Origin: Lachnospiraceae bacterium
GTDB taxonomy: Bacteria > Bacillota > Clostridia > Lachnospirales > Lachnospiraceae
DNA length: 46,046 bases
Direction: 5' to 3'
Assembly (NCBI GenBank): GCA_017552715.1
Contig: JAFZOW010000090.1
Location: forward strand, 1-46,046
Position 1 is the stretch's first letter, and every line of letters starts with the position of its first letter. The position numbers were made by a program, and so were the translations under genes. Positions 1-8,172 of this stretch are shown in pieces. The notes under the pieces were generated by a model. It made no database searches and was not told where the DNA came from. It worked only from the letters and a program-made list of their open reading frames with translations.

Positions 1-7
1 GTATGAG

Positions 8-919
8 TTATACCAGTTCCAAAAGTGTCAGGATCAGGGCCATGCGGACGTATACGCCGTACTGTACCTGCTTGAAATATACGGCACGGGGATCGTCGTC
101 CACCTCCACCGATATCTCGTTCACACGGGGCAGGGGATGGAGCACCAGCATGTCTTCCCTGGCCAGCTCCAGCTTGGTCTTGGTCAGTACATAAAAGTCT
201 TTCAGTCGGACGTAATCCTCTTCGTTGAAGAAGCGCTCACGCTGAACGCGGGTCATGTAGAGCAGGTCCAGCTTCGGCATCACATCCTCCAGACGTATCA
301 CTTCCTCGAAGGAGAGGGCCTTGTCCCAGAGCATCTCACGAAGGTAGCTGGGTATGCGCAGTTCCTCGGGGGAGATGAAGACAAAGTGGATGTCTTTGTA
401 ACGTGCCAGGGCGTTCACCAGGGAATGCACGGTGCGGCCGAATTTCAGATCGCCGCAGAGTCCGATGGTGAAGTTGTCCAGGCGGCCCTTCAGGGAGCGG
501 ATCGTGAGCAGATCCGTCAGGGTCTGGGTGGGATGCTGATGTCCGCCGTCTCCCGCGTTGATCACGGGGATGGAGGAGCGGCTGGCGGCTACCATGGGAG
601 CACCTTCTTTCGGATGGCGCATGGCGCAGATGTCCGCAAAGCAGGAGATGACCCGAATGGTATCGGATACGCTTTCTCCTTTGGAAGCGGAGGAGGAACC
701 GGCATCGGAAAAGCCGATGACGGAGCCGCCCAGATTCAGCATGGCGGTCTCGAAGCTGAGCCTTGTACGGGTGCTGGGCTCGTAGAAACAGGTGGCCAGC
801 TTTTTGCCCTCACAGATGTGGGCGTACTTGTCCGGATGCGCTTCGATGTCCGCAGCCAGGTCAAAGAGCTTGTTGAGCTCTTCGACGGAAAAGTCCATGG
901 GGTTCATTAAATGTCTCAT
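8..919 (-). CDS. pyrB: Aspartate carbamoyltransferase catalytic chain
   Basis: Catalyses carbamoyl phosphate + L-aspartate to N-carbamoyl-aspartate, the committed step of cytoplasmic pyrimidine synthesis. The 303-aa protein is of full family length. Carbamoyl-phosphate motif STRTR is at residues 49-53, the mobile-loop lysine at K80, HPTQ at 129-132 and the HPLPR aspartate-binding loop at 261-265. The ATG at 919-917 follows a clean AAGGAG with a 5-nt spacer. The stop lies 7 bases from the window edge, so a downstream pyrI or other pyr gene, if any, is outside. It lies 45 nt downstream of the nitroreductase stop, with an intrinsic-terminator-like hairpin in between and no separate promoter visible, so expression may depend on read-through. 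Identification is firm; the regulation is inferred. Confidence 0.97.
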   Translation of the reverse strand: MRHLMNPMDFSVEELNKLFDLAADIEAHPDKYAHICEGKKLATCFYEPSTRTRLSFETAMLNLGGSVIGFSDAGSSSASKGESVSDTIRVISCFADICAMRHPKEGAPMVAASRSSIPVINAGDGGHQHPTQTLTDLLTIRSLKGRLDNFTIGLCGDLKFGRTVHSLVNALARYKDIHFVFISPEELRIPSYLREMLWDKALSFEEVIRLEDVMPKLDLLYMTRVQRERFFNEEDYVRLKDFYVLTKTKLELAREDMLVLHPLPRVNEISVEVDDDPRAVYFKQVQYGVYVRMALILTLLELV

Positions 920-930
920 AAATTCTCCTT

Positions 931-957
931 AAAAAAGAGAAGCCTTAAAGGCTTCTC
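931..957 (-). terminator. Terminator/attenuator between nitroreductase and pyrB
   Basis: On the minus strand, arms GAGAAGCC and GGCTTCTC enclose a 5-nt loop (perfect 10-bp inverted repeat 937-946/948-957) and run straight into six U (936-931). The pyrB Shine-Dalgarno (930-925) is the next base. The upstream nitroreductase stop codon ends only 7 nt before the stem. This is either a plain terminator or an attenuator controlling pyrB. Confidence 0.75.
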
Positions 958-964
958 CTGTTTA

Positions 965-1507
965 TCATTTGATGGTCAATAAATCATCGGTGCTTTTACG
1001 CTTCGGTGCTGTGGGCTCTTCCGCCGCATACCCGGTGGGGATGAGAGCTACCAGCTTCTGTCCTTCCGGAACGCCGATGAGAGCGGTGGCGGTATCGATA
1101 TCGAAAAGTCCGAGGATCACGGTACCCAGGCCGTGCTCATGAGCTGCCAGACAATAGGTCTGGGAGGCGATCCCTGCATCGAAGAATTCCCAACGATCTT
1201 CAAAAGCAGTGGAGAAGGAACCGTCCCTCTCGTAGCCCGAGCGTTTTGTGATGACACTGATGGCCATCAGTACCGGTGCCTGCCGGATGATGTCGCCGTT
1301 GCCGGGCCATATGGTGGTGGCTTCCGAGGCGATACGTTCTTTCAGAGCCGCATCCGTGATGGCGGTGTAACGGGTGATCTGCGTGTGCTTCCAGCTGGGA
1401 GCATAAGAGGCTTCTTCCACGATCTCGCGCAGAAGCGCTTCGTCAACGGGCTGATCCGTGTATTTACGGATGCTCCGACGTCCCAGGATCATTTCTTTAG
1501 CAGTCAT
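965..1507 (-). CDS. Nitroreductase family FMN oxidoreductase
   Basis: Predicted cytoplasmic flavoprotein of the NfsB/NADH-oxidase-like nitroreductase fold, usually FMN-dependent and NAD(P)H-using; the physiological substrate cannot be told. At 180 aa it is at the short end of the family. The N-terminal RRSIRKY motif (residues 10-16) is the family FMN-phosphate-binding signature, and the later GLGTVILGLFD segment also fits. A longer in-frame start exists at 1585, but it lies within the -35 element. The ATG at 1507 has an ideal AAAGGAGG site and is preferred. It is transcribed leftward from a good promoter, divergent from apt, and is followed by a hairpin and pyrB. Confidence 0.88.
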   Translation of the reverse strand: MTAKEMILGRRSIRKYTDQPVDEALLREIVEEASYAPSWKHTQITRYTAITDAALKERIASEATTIWPGNGDIIRQAPVLMAISVITKRSGYERDGSFSTAFEDRWEFFDAGIASQTYCLAAHEHGLGTVILGLFDIDTATALIGVPEGQKLVALIPTGYAAEEPTAPKRKSTDDLLTIK

Positions 1508-1556
1508 AGACACCTCCTTTTTAAGCTCCGCAAGCGTTACATTTTCTTTTCGCAAC

Positions 1557-1585
1557 ATAGTAGCATAAATCAGGATCACTTTCAA
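1557..1585 (-). promoter_or_regulatory. Sigma-A-type promoter of the nitroreductase gene
   Basis: Minus strand: -35 TTGAAA (1585-1580), 17-nt spacer, -10 TACTAT (1562-1557). The expected start near 1550 leaves a leader of about 43 nt before the ATG at 1507. This excludes the longer reading-frame start at 1585. Confidence 0.7.
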
Positions 1586-1653
1586 GCATGAAGAAAATGT
1601 TTTTTGACGGCTTTTTATCCGAAGATCATTTACGATACAATATGTCTAAATAT

Positions 1654-1682
1654 TTGAATTTCTATGTAAACCGTGGTATGAT
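1654..1682 (+). promoter_or_regulatory. Sigma-A-type promoter of apt
   Basis: -35 TTGAAT (1654-1659), exact 17-nt spacer, -10 TATGAT (1677-1682). The start codon of apt is 35 nt downstream. It diverges from the nitroreductase promoter, with about 70 bp between the two -35 elements. Confidence 0.75.
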
Positions 1683-1717
1683 ATACAGATGGAAAAAAGC
1701 CCGGAGGTTATAAAATC

Positions 1718-2242
1718 ATGAAAGATATAAAAGATTATATCCGTACCATACCCGACTTTCCCCAGAAGGGGATCATGTTTCGGGATATCACGACCCTCAT
1801 ACAGAATGCGGACGGCCTGAAGCTGGCCGTGGATTCCATGTGTGATGCCGTTTCGGATCTGGATTATGACGTGATCGCCGGGGCCGAATCCCGGGGCTTC
1901 GTCTTCGGGGCACCCATGGCTTATCGCGAGCATAAGCCCTTTGTTCTGATCCGCAAGAAAGGAAAGCTTCCCGGACAGACCGTTTCCCAGAGCTACGATC
2001 TGGAATACGGCAGCACCGAGATCGAGATGCATACCGACAGCTTTGAAAAAGGCGCAAAGGTGCTGATCGTGGACGATCTGATCGCCACCGGCGGTACCAC
2101 GGATGCCATGATCAAGCTGGTGGAGAAGCTGGGCGGTGAAGTTGTGGGCGTGTGTGTGCTCATCGAACTGCCGGATCTGAAGGGACGGGAGAAGATCGCA
2201 GGATACCGTCTGGACAGCATCGTATCTTACGAGGGCGAGTGA
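1718..2242 (+). CDS. apt: Adenine phosphoribosyltransferase
   Basis: Purine salvage enzyme: adenine + PRPP gives AMP + pyrophosphate. The 174-aa length and sequence are those of bacterial Apt. The N-terminal stretch has IPDFPQKGI and FRDITTL, and the PRPP-binding loop VDDLIATGGT is at residues 118-127. ATG 1718 follows GGAGG (1703-1707) at about 10 nt. It is the first gene of a rightward series apt-rel-MBL hydrolase-hemZ. Pairing of apt with rel is common in Firmicutes and joins adenine salvage to alarmone control of purine pools. Only about 70 nt separate it from rel, with no convincing terminator, so co-transcription is likely. Confidence 0.97.
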   Translation: MKDIKDYIRTIPDFPQKGIMFRDITTLIQNADGLKLAVDSMCDAVSDLDYDVIAGAESRGFVFGAPMAYREHKPFVLIRKKGKLPGQTVSQSYDLEYGSTEIEMHTDSFEKGAKVLIVDDLIATGGTTDAMIKLVEKLGGEVVGVCVLIELPDLKGREKIAGYRLDSIVSYEGE

Positions 2243-2314
2243 GCCTGTTTTGAGGGCGGCAAAACGAAAAGCGTTCTGTCGCACAATGTATTCTAAAGAA
2301 AGGAGGAGGCCGGT

Positions 2315-4885
2315 ATGGCAGAAGAAGTAAGAAGACGGACCATAGCAAGTGTGGCGGATGTGCGCGCTCTTTCGGCCTCCGACATAGCCGAGATGAACGC
2401 CCGCAGCGCAAACACGGATGAGCGTACGGCTGCGGCTCTCTTAAGTACCATCGAACGGGAAAATGCCAGCGAGGCTGCCGCGGTGACCGGTGACCTCTTA
2501 AACCGCATCACCGTTACGGCTCCCCTGGGAAGCGCTACGCTTGGGGCACCCGCTGCCGCCAAGGCCAGCGAGGCGGCACCGGATGTAACGGACGAACATA
2601 CGGCGGTGGTCATTGATGACGGCCGCATCGAGGAGATCGCTGAATTCCAGTCTCCGGAGGTCCTTTATGAGGAGCTGATCAAGAGGGTAAAACGTTACCA
2701 TCCCTCGGATGATATCTCACTGATCGAAAAGGCCTATGCCACGGCCCGTGAACTGCATAAGGACCAGAAGCGGAAATCCGGCGAACCTTATATCATCCAT
2801 CCCATCTGTGTGGCCATCATACTGGCGGATATGGAGATGGATAAAGAGACCATCGCCGCCGGCATACTTCACGATGTGGTGGAGGATACGGTGATGACCA
2901 ACGAGGAGCTCACCGAAGCCTTCGGCGCCGATGTGGCTCTTCTGGTGGATGGGGTGACCAAGCTGTCCCAGATCCAGTATTCCTCGGATAAACTGGATGT
3001 GCAGGCTGAGAATCTGCGGAAGATGTTCCTGGCCATGGCCAAGGATATCCGTGTGATCATGATCAAGCTGGCGGACCGTCTGCATAATATGCGTACCCTT
3101 TCCCATATGCGGCCGGAAAAGCAGCAGGAAAAGGCCAGAGAGACCATCGACATCTATGCACCCATCGCACAGCGTCTCGGTATCTCCAAGATCAAGGTGG
3201 AGCTGGAGGACCTGTGCCTGAAATATCTGGAGCCCGAAGCCTATCAGAGTCTGGCACATCAGATCGACGAACGAAAGAGCGTCCGTGAACAGTATGTGCA
3301 GGACATTGTGGATGAAGTGCGCAAGCACATCAAGAACGCCGGGATCGAAGCCAGGATCGACGGACGAGTCAAACATTTCTTCAGTATCTATAAAAAGATG
3401 AAGAACCAGGACAAGACCATCGATCAGATCTACGATCTGTTCGCGGTGCGTATCATCGTGGCCTCGGTGAAGGACTGCTATGCGGCTCTGGGGGTGATCC
3501 ACGAGATCTATAAGCCCATTCCCGGGCGTTTCAAAGATTATATCGCCGTTCCCAAGGAAAACATGTACCAGTCCCTGCATACCACGCTGATCGGACAGAA
3601 CGGCGTGCCTTTCGAGATACAGATCCGTACCTTCGAGATGCACCGTACCGCGGAGTACGGTATCGCAGCCCACTGGAAGTATAAGGAAGCCTCGGACGGG
3701 AAGAAGCCGGAGCTGCAGGAAGAAGAGAAACTGGCCTGGCTGCGTCAGATCCTGGAATGGCAGCGGGATATGTCGGATAACAAGGAGTTCATGAACATCC
3801 TTAAGAGTGATCTGGATCTCTTTTCCGACAGCGTATACTGCTTTACCCCTACCGGAGATGTGAAGAACCTTCCGGCGGGTTCAACGCCCATCGATTTTGC
3901 ATACAGCGTTCATTCCGCGGTGGGCAACAAGATGATCGGCGCCCGTGTGAACGGGAAGCTGGTGACCATCAATTACGAGATCAAGAACGGTGATTGTATC
4001 GAGATCCTTACCAGCCAGAATTCCAAAGGCCCCAGCCGGGACTGGCTGGCCCTGGTCAAGTCCACCGCTGCCCGTAGTAAGATCAATCAGTGGTTCAAAA
4101 ATGAATTCAAGGAGGATAACATCCTCCGGGGCAAGGAGCTGCTGAACAATTACTGCAAGGCCAAGGGTATCGATCCCTCCACACTGATCAAGCCGGCATA
4201 TCAGGAAGTGCTGATGCGCAAGTACGGCTTCCGGGACTGGGAAAACCTGGTGGCGGCCGTGGGGCACGGAGCTCTGAAGGAAGGGCAGATCGTCAATAAG
4301 CTTCTGGAGCTGCACGAAGCAGAGACCAAAAAGCCGCCTACGGATGCGGATGTGCTGGCCGAGATCAATAAAAAGACGGAGAACGATGCCAGGGTTACAC
4401 AGCCCATGCTTCCCCGGGGACGGGGCGAGGGCATTGTGGTCAAGGGGATCAGCGATGTGGCGGTACGTTTTCCGAAATGCTGCAATCCTCTGCCCGGAGA
4501 CGAGATCGTCGGTTTTGTGACCCGCGGGAAAGGGGTCACCATTCACCGTACAGATTGCAATAACGTGCTGCTTTTACCGGATATGGAACGGGAGCGGCTC
4601 GTGGAAGCGGAATGGGGAGTCGAAGATGAGGACAGCGACAGCAAGTATACGGTTGGCGTAACTCTCTTTGCAAATAACCGTTCCGGCCTGCTGGCGGATA
4701 TCTCCCGTACCATGACGGAGAAGAATATCGATATCCTGAGCCTGTCCACCAAGGTGAGTAAGCAGGGGACAGCAACCCTGTCCATGAGCTTCGAGACCGC
4801 GGGACGGGAAGAATTTGAACGTATCGTTGACAAACTGCGCCAGATCCCGGATGTGATCGAGATCGAGCGTAACGCAAGCGGCTGA
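2315..4885 (+). CDS. rel: Bifunctional (p)ppGpp synthetase/hydrolase (Rel)
   Basis: Long RelA/SpoT homologue that makes and degrades (p)ppGpp from GTP/GDP and ATP, the stringent-response switch on the ribosome. Domain order: hydrolase with HD pair H186-D187 in LHDVVEDT; synthetase with GRFKDYIAVPKENMYQSLHT near 404-423; TGS from about 506 (VYCFTPTG); Cys-containing region FPKCCNPLPGD near 718; C-terminal ACT domain about 780-856. Both catalytic halves look intact. It has 856 aa against a usual 720-760. The surplus is an N-terminal extension of about 110 residues rich in Ala/Ser/Thr/Glu. The start is well supported (AGGAGG 2301-2306, 8-nt spacer), so the extension is probably translated. Confidence 0.96.
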   Translation: MAEEVRRRTIASVADVRALSASDIAEMNARSANTDERTAAALLSTIERENASEAAAVTGDLLNRITVTAPLGSATLGAPAAAKASEAAPDVTDEHTAVVIDDGRIEEIAEFQSPEVLYEELIKRVKRYHPSDDISLIEKAYATARELHKDQKRKSGEPYIIHPICVAIILADMEMDKETIAAGILHDVVEDTVMTNEELTEAFGADVALLVDGVTKLSQIQYSSDKLDVQAENLRKMFLAMAKDIRVIMIKLADRLHNMRTLSHMRPEKQQEKARETIDIYAPIAQRLGISKIKVELEDLCLKYLEPEAYQSLAHQIDERKSVREQYVQDIVDEVRKHIKNAGIEARIDGRVKHFFSIYKKMKNQDKTIDQIYDLFAVRIIVASVKDCYAALGVIHEIYKPIPGRFKDYIAVPKENMYQSLHTTLIGQNGVPFEIQIRTFEMHRTAEYGIAAHWKYKEASDGKKPELQEEEKLAWLRQILEWQRDMSDNKEFMNILKSDLDLFSDSVYCFTPTGDVKNLPAGSTPIDFAYSVHSAVGNKMIGARVNGKLVTINYEIKNGDCIEILTSQNSKGPSRDWLALVKSTAARSKINQWFKNEFKEDNILRGKELLNNYCKAKGIDPSTLIKPAYQEVLMRKYGFRDWENLVAAVGHGALKEGQIVNKLLELHEAETKKPPTDADVLAEINKKTENDARVTQPMLPRGRGEGIVVKGISDVAVRFPKCCNPLPGDEIVGFVTRGKGVTIHRTDCNNVLLLPDMERERLVEAEWGVEDEDSDSKYTVGVTLFANNRSGLLADISRTMTEKNIDILSLSTKVSKQGTATLSMSFETAGREEFERIVDKLRQIPDVIEIERNASG

Positions 4886-4904
4886 TATATCCTTTGGAGG
4901 GAAC

Positions 4905-5537
4905 ATGGCGGAAGTAAAGATCGGAAAACTGTGCCTGGGACAGATGCAGACCAACTGCTATTTTGTCTACCGCGAGGGAGAGAGCGAGGTGATGCTCTTT
5001 GATCCGGCCTCGGCGGGAAAGCATATTGCCGATAAGCTGGCCGAGAACGGTTTCTCGGTGGCTTCCATCGTGCTCACCCACGGACATTTCGATCACATCG
5101 GAGGGGCCGACGAGCTCAGGAGTGTGAGCGGCGCGAAGATCAGTGCCCTTGCGGAAGAAAAAGAGCTGTTGGAGGATCCCTGGATCAATGTTTCGGCTCA
5201 GATGAAAAAGCCCGTAACGCTGGCTTGTGACGAGTTCTTTCATGACGGGGATACTTTAAGCTGCGGAAGTGTTTCCTGCAAGGTCATAGCTACCCCGGGG
5301 CATACGGCCGGCGGCGCCTGCTTTTATTTTGAGGAGGGTGGCTTTGCGATCTGCGGCGATACGCTCTTTGCCGAATCCATCGGACGCACGGATTTCCCTA
5401 CGGGAGATATGAATACCCTGATCGCTTCGGTGGAGAAGAAGATCTTTACCCTGCCGGATGAGACGAAGCTCTTTCCCGGCCACGGACCTGCCACAACGGT
5501 TGGTCACGAGAAAGAATACAATCCTTTCTTTTCATGA
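4905..5537 (+). CDS. MBL-fold metallo-hydrolase, glyoxalase II-like
   Basis: Predicted cytoplasmic metallo-beta-lactamase-fold hydrolase of the small glyoxalase-II-like group (YcbL/YqgX type). The 210-aa protein has the metal motif H59-x-H61-x-D63-H64 (THGHFDHIGG). Further ligands are in TPGHTAGG, CGDTLF and the C-terminal FPGHGP. Such proteins hydrolyse thioesters such as S-lactoylglutathione in vitro; the true substrate in clostridia is unsettled. ATG 4905 has GGAGGG upstream. Its stop overlaps the hemZ start by four bases (ATGA), which implies translational coupling. This rel-MBL-hemZ order is conserved in many Clostridia. Confidence 0.88.
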   Translation: MAEVKIGKLCLGQMQTNCYFVYREGESEVMLFDPASAGKHIADKLAENGFSVASIVLTHGHFDHIGGADELRSVSGAKISALAEEKELLEDPWINVSAQMKKPVTLACDEFFHDGDTLSCGSVSCKVIATPGHTAGGACFYFEEGGFAICGDTLFAESIGRTDFPTGDMNTLIASVEKKIFTLPDETKLFPGHGPATTVGHEKEYNPFFS

Positions 5538-7030
5538 TCCTTTTATCCTATAATTCCGAATCTTTTGAATACGATGCCTATGCACTGCTCACTTCCTTCT
5601 ACCCGGAAGCGGAAACGAAGCAGTGCTTAAGTGATGCCCCGACAGCTGCTGCGGATGAGCTGCACATCCATGCCTCCGGGGACGGAGAGGTGCTTCTGCT
5701 TTTCAAGAAAGGGGAACTGTTTACGCGGGACGTACGTTATGAATTCCGCGCAGAGCAGCCCGGCAGCCATGAATGGAAGTGGGCTTTCAAGCTATTTCTT
5801 TATGATTCCCTGGCGGACTACTCCGGACGCAGCCTTCCCTGGGGCGGGCTGACGGGGGTGCGCCCTACCAAGCTGATCCTGGGAACTGCAAGAGAGCAGG
5901 GGCTTAAGGAAGACGCACTTGTATCCTTTATGAGGGAGCACTATCGTGTTTCCGAGGCAAAAGCCCGCCTGGGCTACCGCATCGCCATGCTGGAGGACAG
6001 CCTGCTGACACCCTTCCGGGACGGCGGATACAGCCTGTACATAGGGATACCCTTCTGTCCTTCCACCTGCCTGTACTGTTCATTTCTGTCTTATCCCATA
6101 GCCGCGCATCAGAAAAAGGTGGATGAGTATCTGGGGTGCGTGGAAAAGGAACTGGCGGCCCTGCCGGAGATCATGGGGGGAGAGGCGCCGGATACGGTCT
6201 ATATCGGCGGCGGAACACCTACGGCTCTTTCGGCGGAGGAACTGGAACGCCTGCTTGAAATGCTCCGGACTTATGTGCCGCTGAAGGGAGAAGGGGCCCT
6301 CGCATTCCGGCCCGGTATAGGAGGCCTGCGGGAGTTTACAGTGGAAGCCGGCCGGCCGGACAGCATTACGGCAGATAAACTCCGGGTCATGAAGAAGTAC
6401 GGAGTGGACCGGATCTCGGTCAATCCCCAGACCTTTAAGGACGAAACCCTGAAGCTCATCGGGCGTCATCACACGACGGAACAGTTGCGGGAGGCCTTTG
6501 GGCTGGCACGTTCCGAGGGCTTTGACAATATCAATATGGATCTGATCCTGGGGCTGCCCGGGGAAAGCCCGGCGGATGTGGAGCATACCCTGGCCTGCGC
6601 GGAGGAGCTTTCTCCCGATTCCCTCACGGTCCATTCCCTGGCCATCAAGCGGGCTTCAAGGATGAAGGAATGGATCGCGCAGCACGGGGCCATCAGCGGC
6701 ATGGATTATGAGCATGCCATGGGAATGGCCCAGGAAGCGGCAGCGCGTATGAACATGCAGCCCTACTATCTGTACCGCCAGAAGAACATGGCCGGAGCCC
6801 TGGAAAATACCGGCTTCGCCCGGGAAGGGAAATACGGTCTCTACAATATCATCATCATGGAGGAAGTGCAGTCCATCTACGCCATTGGCGCGGGAACGGT
6901 GAGCAAAAGAGTGTACACTGACGGCTCCGGAAGGATCGAACGATGCGATACCCATAAGGACTTAAAGCTATATCTGGAGGGCATTTCAGAGATGATCGAG
7001 CGGAAGCGGAAGCTGTTTGGCAGGGAATGA
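5534..7030 (+). CDS. hemZ: Coproporphyrinogen III dehydrogenase-like radical SAM protein HemZ
   Basis: Radical SAM enzyme of the HemN/HemZ family. HemN converts coproporphyrinogen III to protoporphyrinogen IX without oxygen; HemZ-type members are less well characterised. The 498-aa protein has an N-terminal HemZ-specific part (about 1-165). The [4Fe-4S] motif C175-x3-C179-x2-C182 (CPSTCLYC) follows, then the SAM-binding GGGTPTAL and a HemN-like C-terminal region. The CX3CX2C spacing is the radical-SAM canon. No other heme gene is in the window, so a role in heme synthesis is not proven by context. It overlaps the preceding hydrolase gene by ATGA and ends the housekeeping block. Confidence 0.9.
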   Translation: MILLSYNSESFEYDAYALLTSFYPEAETKQCLSDAPTAAADELHIHASGDGEVLLLFKKGELFTRDVRYEFRAEQPGSHEWKWAFKLFLYDSLADYSGRSLPWGGLTGVRPTKLILGTAREQGLKEDALVSFMREHYRVSEAKARLGYRIAMLEDSLLTPFRDGGYSLYIGIPFCPSTCLYCSFLSYPIAAHQKKVDEYLGCVEKELAALPEIMGGEAPDTVYIGGGTPTALSAEELERLLEMLRTYVPLKGEGALAFRPGIGGLREFTVEAGRPDSITADKLRVMKKYGVDRISVNPQTFKDETLKLIGRHHTTEQLREAFGLARSEGFDNINMDLILGLPGESPADVEHTLACAEELSPDSLTVHSLAIKRASRMKEWIAQHGAISGMDYEHAMGMAQEAAARMNMQPYYLYRQKNMAGALENTGFAREGKYGLYNIIIMEEVQSIYAIGAGTVSKRVYTDGSGRIERCDTHKDLKLYLEGISEMIERKRKLFGRE

Positions 7031-7066
7031 TTAGTTTTTTCTATGCATAAAGGCGATCAGTGGCAT

Positions 7067-7133
7067 CTTGGTATGGCAGAATGTACCGCTTGGTATCGCA
7101 TCTATTGTTATCGGGATTTTTGGATGGTAGGAT
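7067..7133 (+). promoter_or_regulatory. Promoter with phased direct repeats, likely LytTR operator
   Basis: Two near-identical 12-mers, CTTGGTATGGCA (7067-7078) and CTTGGTATCGCA (7089-7100), lie on the same strand exactly 22 bp apart. The second ends 4 bp before a -35-like TTGTTA (7105-7110), with a 17-nt spacer and -10 TAGGAT (7128-7133). Direct repeats about two helical turns apart are the binding arrangement known for LytTR regulators such as AgrA. A LytTR gene is the second gene of this operon. Confidence 0.6.
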
Positions 7134-7168
7134 GTATCCATAGTTAAGATCCAAAGGAGGATACGAGA

Positions 7169-7741
7169 ATGAATACCATCAGCATTACCCGGAACGATCA
7201 AAGTTTGAATGAATTGAAAAAGGACGCGCAGAAAGCACAGAAGAAGGGGCTTCCCTTTATCATGTCATCCGTACTCATATGGTTTCTGATACTGCTCATG
7301 CAGTTCACGGGAAAGCCGGTCAGTACGGTGAATCTGTATACTTTCATGTGCTCCTGCATGTTATTACCGCTTTCTGTTTTGTTTTCAAAAATCATAAAGG
7401 CCGACACTTTCAGGAAGAGCGATAATCCGATAAGTAAGCTTGGCTTTATATGCACGATGAACCAGATGCTCTATATCCTCATCGTGATGTGGGCATTCAA
7501 CCGGAATCCCGAAGCAATGCTGATGCTCTACGCCATGGTTTTCGGGGCACATCTTCTTCCGTTTGGGTGGGTGTATGACAGCAAAGCTTACGTTGTGTTT
7601 TCCATCGCTGATACATTCGGAGCGTTGTTGATCGCTGTCTTTTTCGGAAATGTGGCAATGGCAGCGTTCATGATCGTGATGCAGGCGGTATTGACCATAC
7701 TTTTATTTGCTGAGATCCGAAGGGACAGACAACTTGAATGA
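7169..7741 (+). CDS. Six-TM membrane protein, first gene of LytTR operon
   Basis: A 190-aa integral membrane protein with a cytoplasmic-looking charged N-terminus (about residues 1-27). Six hydrophobic segments follow at roughly 28-48, 54-75, 87-108, 112-136, 138-158 and 160-182. No catalytic motif is evident. It resembles small uncharacterised Firmicutes membrane proteins, possibly the DUF7010 group, but that match is from memory and weak. ATG 7169 is preceded by AAAGGAGG at 7 nt. The stop overlaps the start of the LytTR gene as ATGA, so the two are translationally coupled, and this protein probably belongs to the same signalling unit as the DUF3021 protein downstream. Confidence 0.75.
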   Translation: MNTISITRNDQSLNELKKDAQKAQKKGLPFIMSSVLIWFLILLMQFTGKPVSTVNLYTFMCSCMLLPLSVLFSKIIKADTFRKSDNPISKLGFICTMNQMLYILIVMWAFNRNPEAMLMLYAMVFGAHLLPFGWVYDSKAYVVFSIADTFGALLIAVFFGNVAMAAFMIVMQAVLTILLFAEIRRDRQLE

Positions 7742-8169
7742 GAACAGAGATCAAAAGGGATTCTGAAGATCTGCGCGTAGAGATACACTGCAGGGATATT
7801 ACCGGTGAAGTATCAAAGCTGAAGCGCTATATAGAAAAATACGGAACGGGGATCACGGCCAACGAAGACGGCAGTACCTGTATAGTATCCACGGACGAGA
7901 TCCTGTACGTCGAATCCGTTGATAAGAGGACCTTTATCTACACGGAGACAAAAGTACTCAGTACTGACAAGAGACTTTACGAACTGGAAGAGATACTGGA
8001 CAGACACGATTTCTTCAGGTGTTCCAAGTCGGTGATCATAAACATCACCAAGGTGGTAAGGATCAAACCCGAGATAAGCAGGACCATTCTTGCCACACTC
8101 TCAAACGGGGAAGTGATCGTGATCTCCAGGCGCTATGCTGCCGAACTGAAGAAACTTATAGGAGTATGA
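7738..8169 (+). CDS. LytTR-family DNA-binding transcriptional regulator
   Basis: A 143-aa stand-alone LytTR regulator. The C-terminal two-thirds (about 45-143) carries the LytTR fold, with typical DEILYVES, a FFRCSKSVIINITKV segment and a terminal ISRRYAAELKKL helix. The short N-terminal part (1-44) is not a receiver domain, so it is not a classical response regulator. In streptococci, LytTR proteins of this build work with a membrane inhibitor encoded next door (HdrRM, BrsRM type). The gene is coupled to the upstream membrane protein by ATGA, and the DUF3021 gene follows 3 nt later. Paired direct repeats upstream of the operon are the probable autoregulatory target. Confidence 0.9.
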   Translation: MRTEIKRDSEDLRVEIHCRDITGEVSKLKRYIEKYGTGITANEDGSTCIVSTDEILYVESVDKRTFIYTETKVLSTDKRLYELEEILDRHDFFRCSKSVIINITKVVRIKPEISRTILATLSNGEVIVISRRYAAELKKLIGV

Positions 8170-8172
8170 ACT

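Noticed and set aside
137-910. A 257-codon plus-strand frame opposite pyrB
   Set aside because: pyrB on the minus strand has all catalytic motifs; the opposite frame has no ribosome site and no recognisable domain.
920-970. PyrR-type attenuator before pyrB
   Set aside because: No PyrR-binding consensus or alternative antiterminator was seen; only a single terminator hairpin is present.
1508-1585. N-terminal extension of the nitroreductase to the ATG at 1585
   Set aside because: The extension overlaps the gene's own -35 and -10 elements; the ATG at 1507 has the AAAGGAGG site and fits the family start.
7043-7147. A 34-codon plus-strand frame before the six-TM gene (starts MHKGDQW)
   Set aside because: No ribosome site, and its Trp/Cys/Tyr richness comes from the TTGGTAT repeats and promoter. 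The two repeats fall in different reading frames, so they are not a coding repeat.
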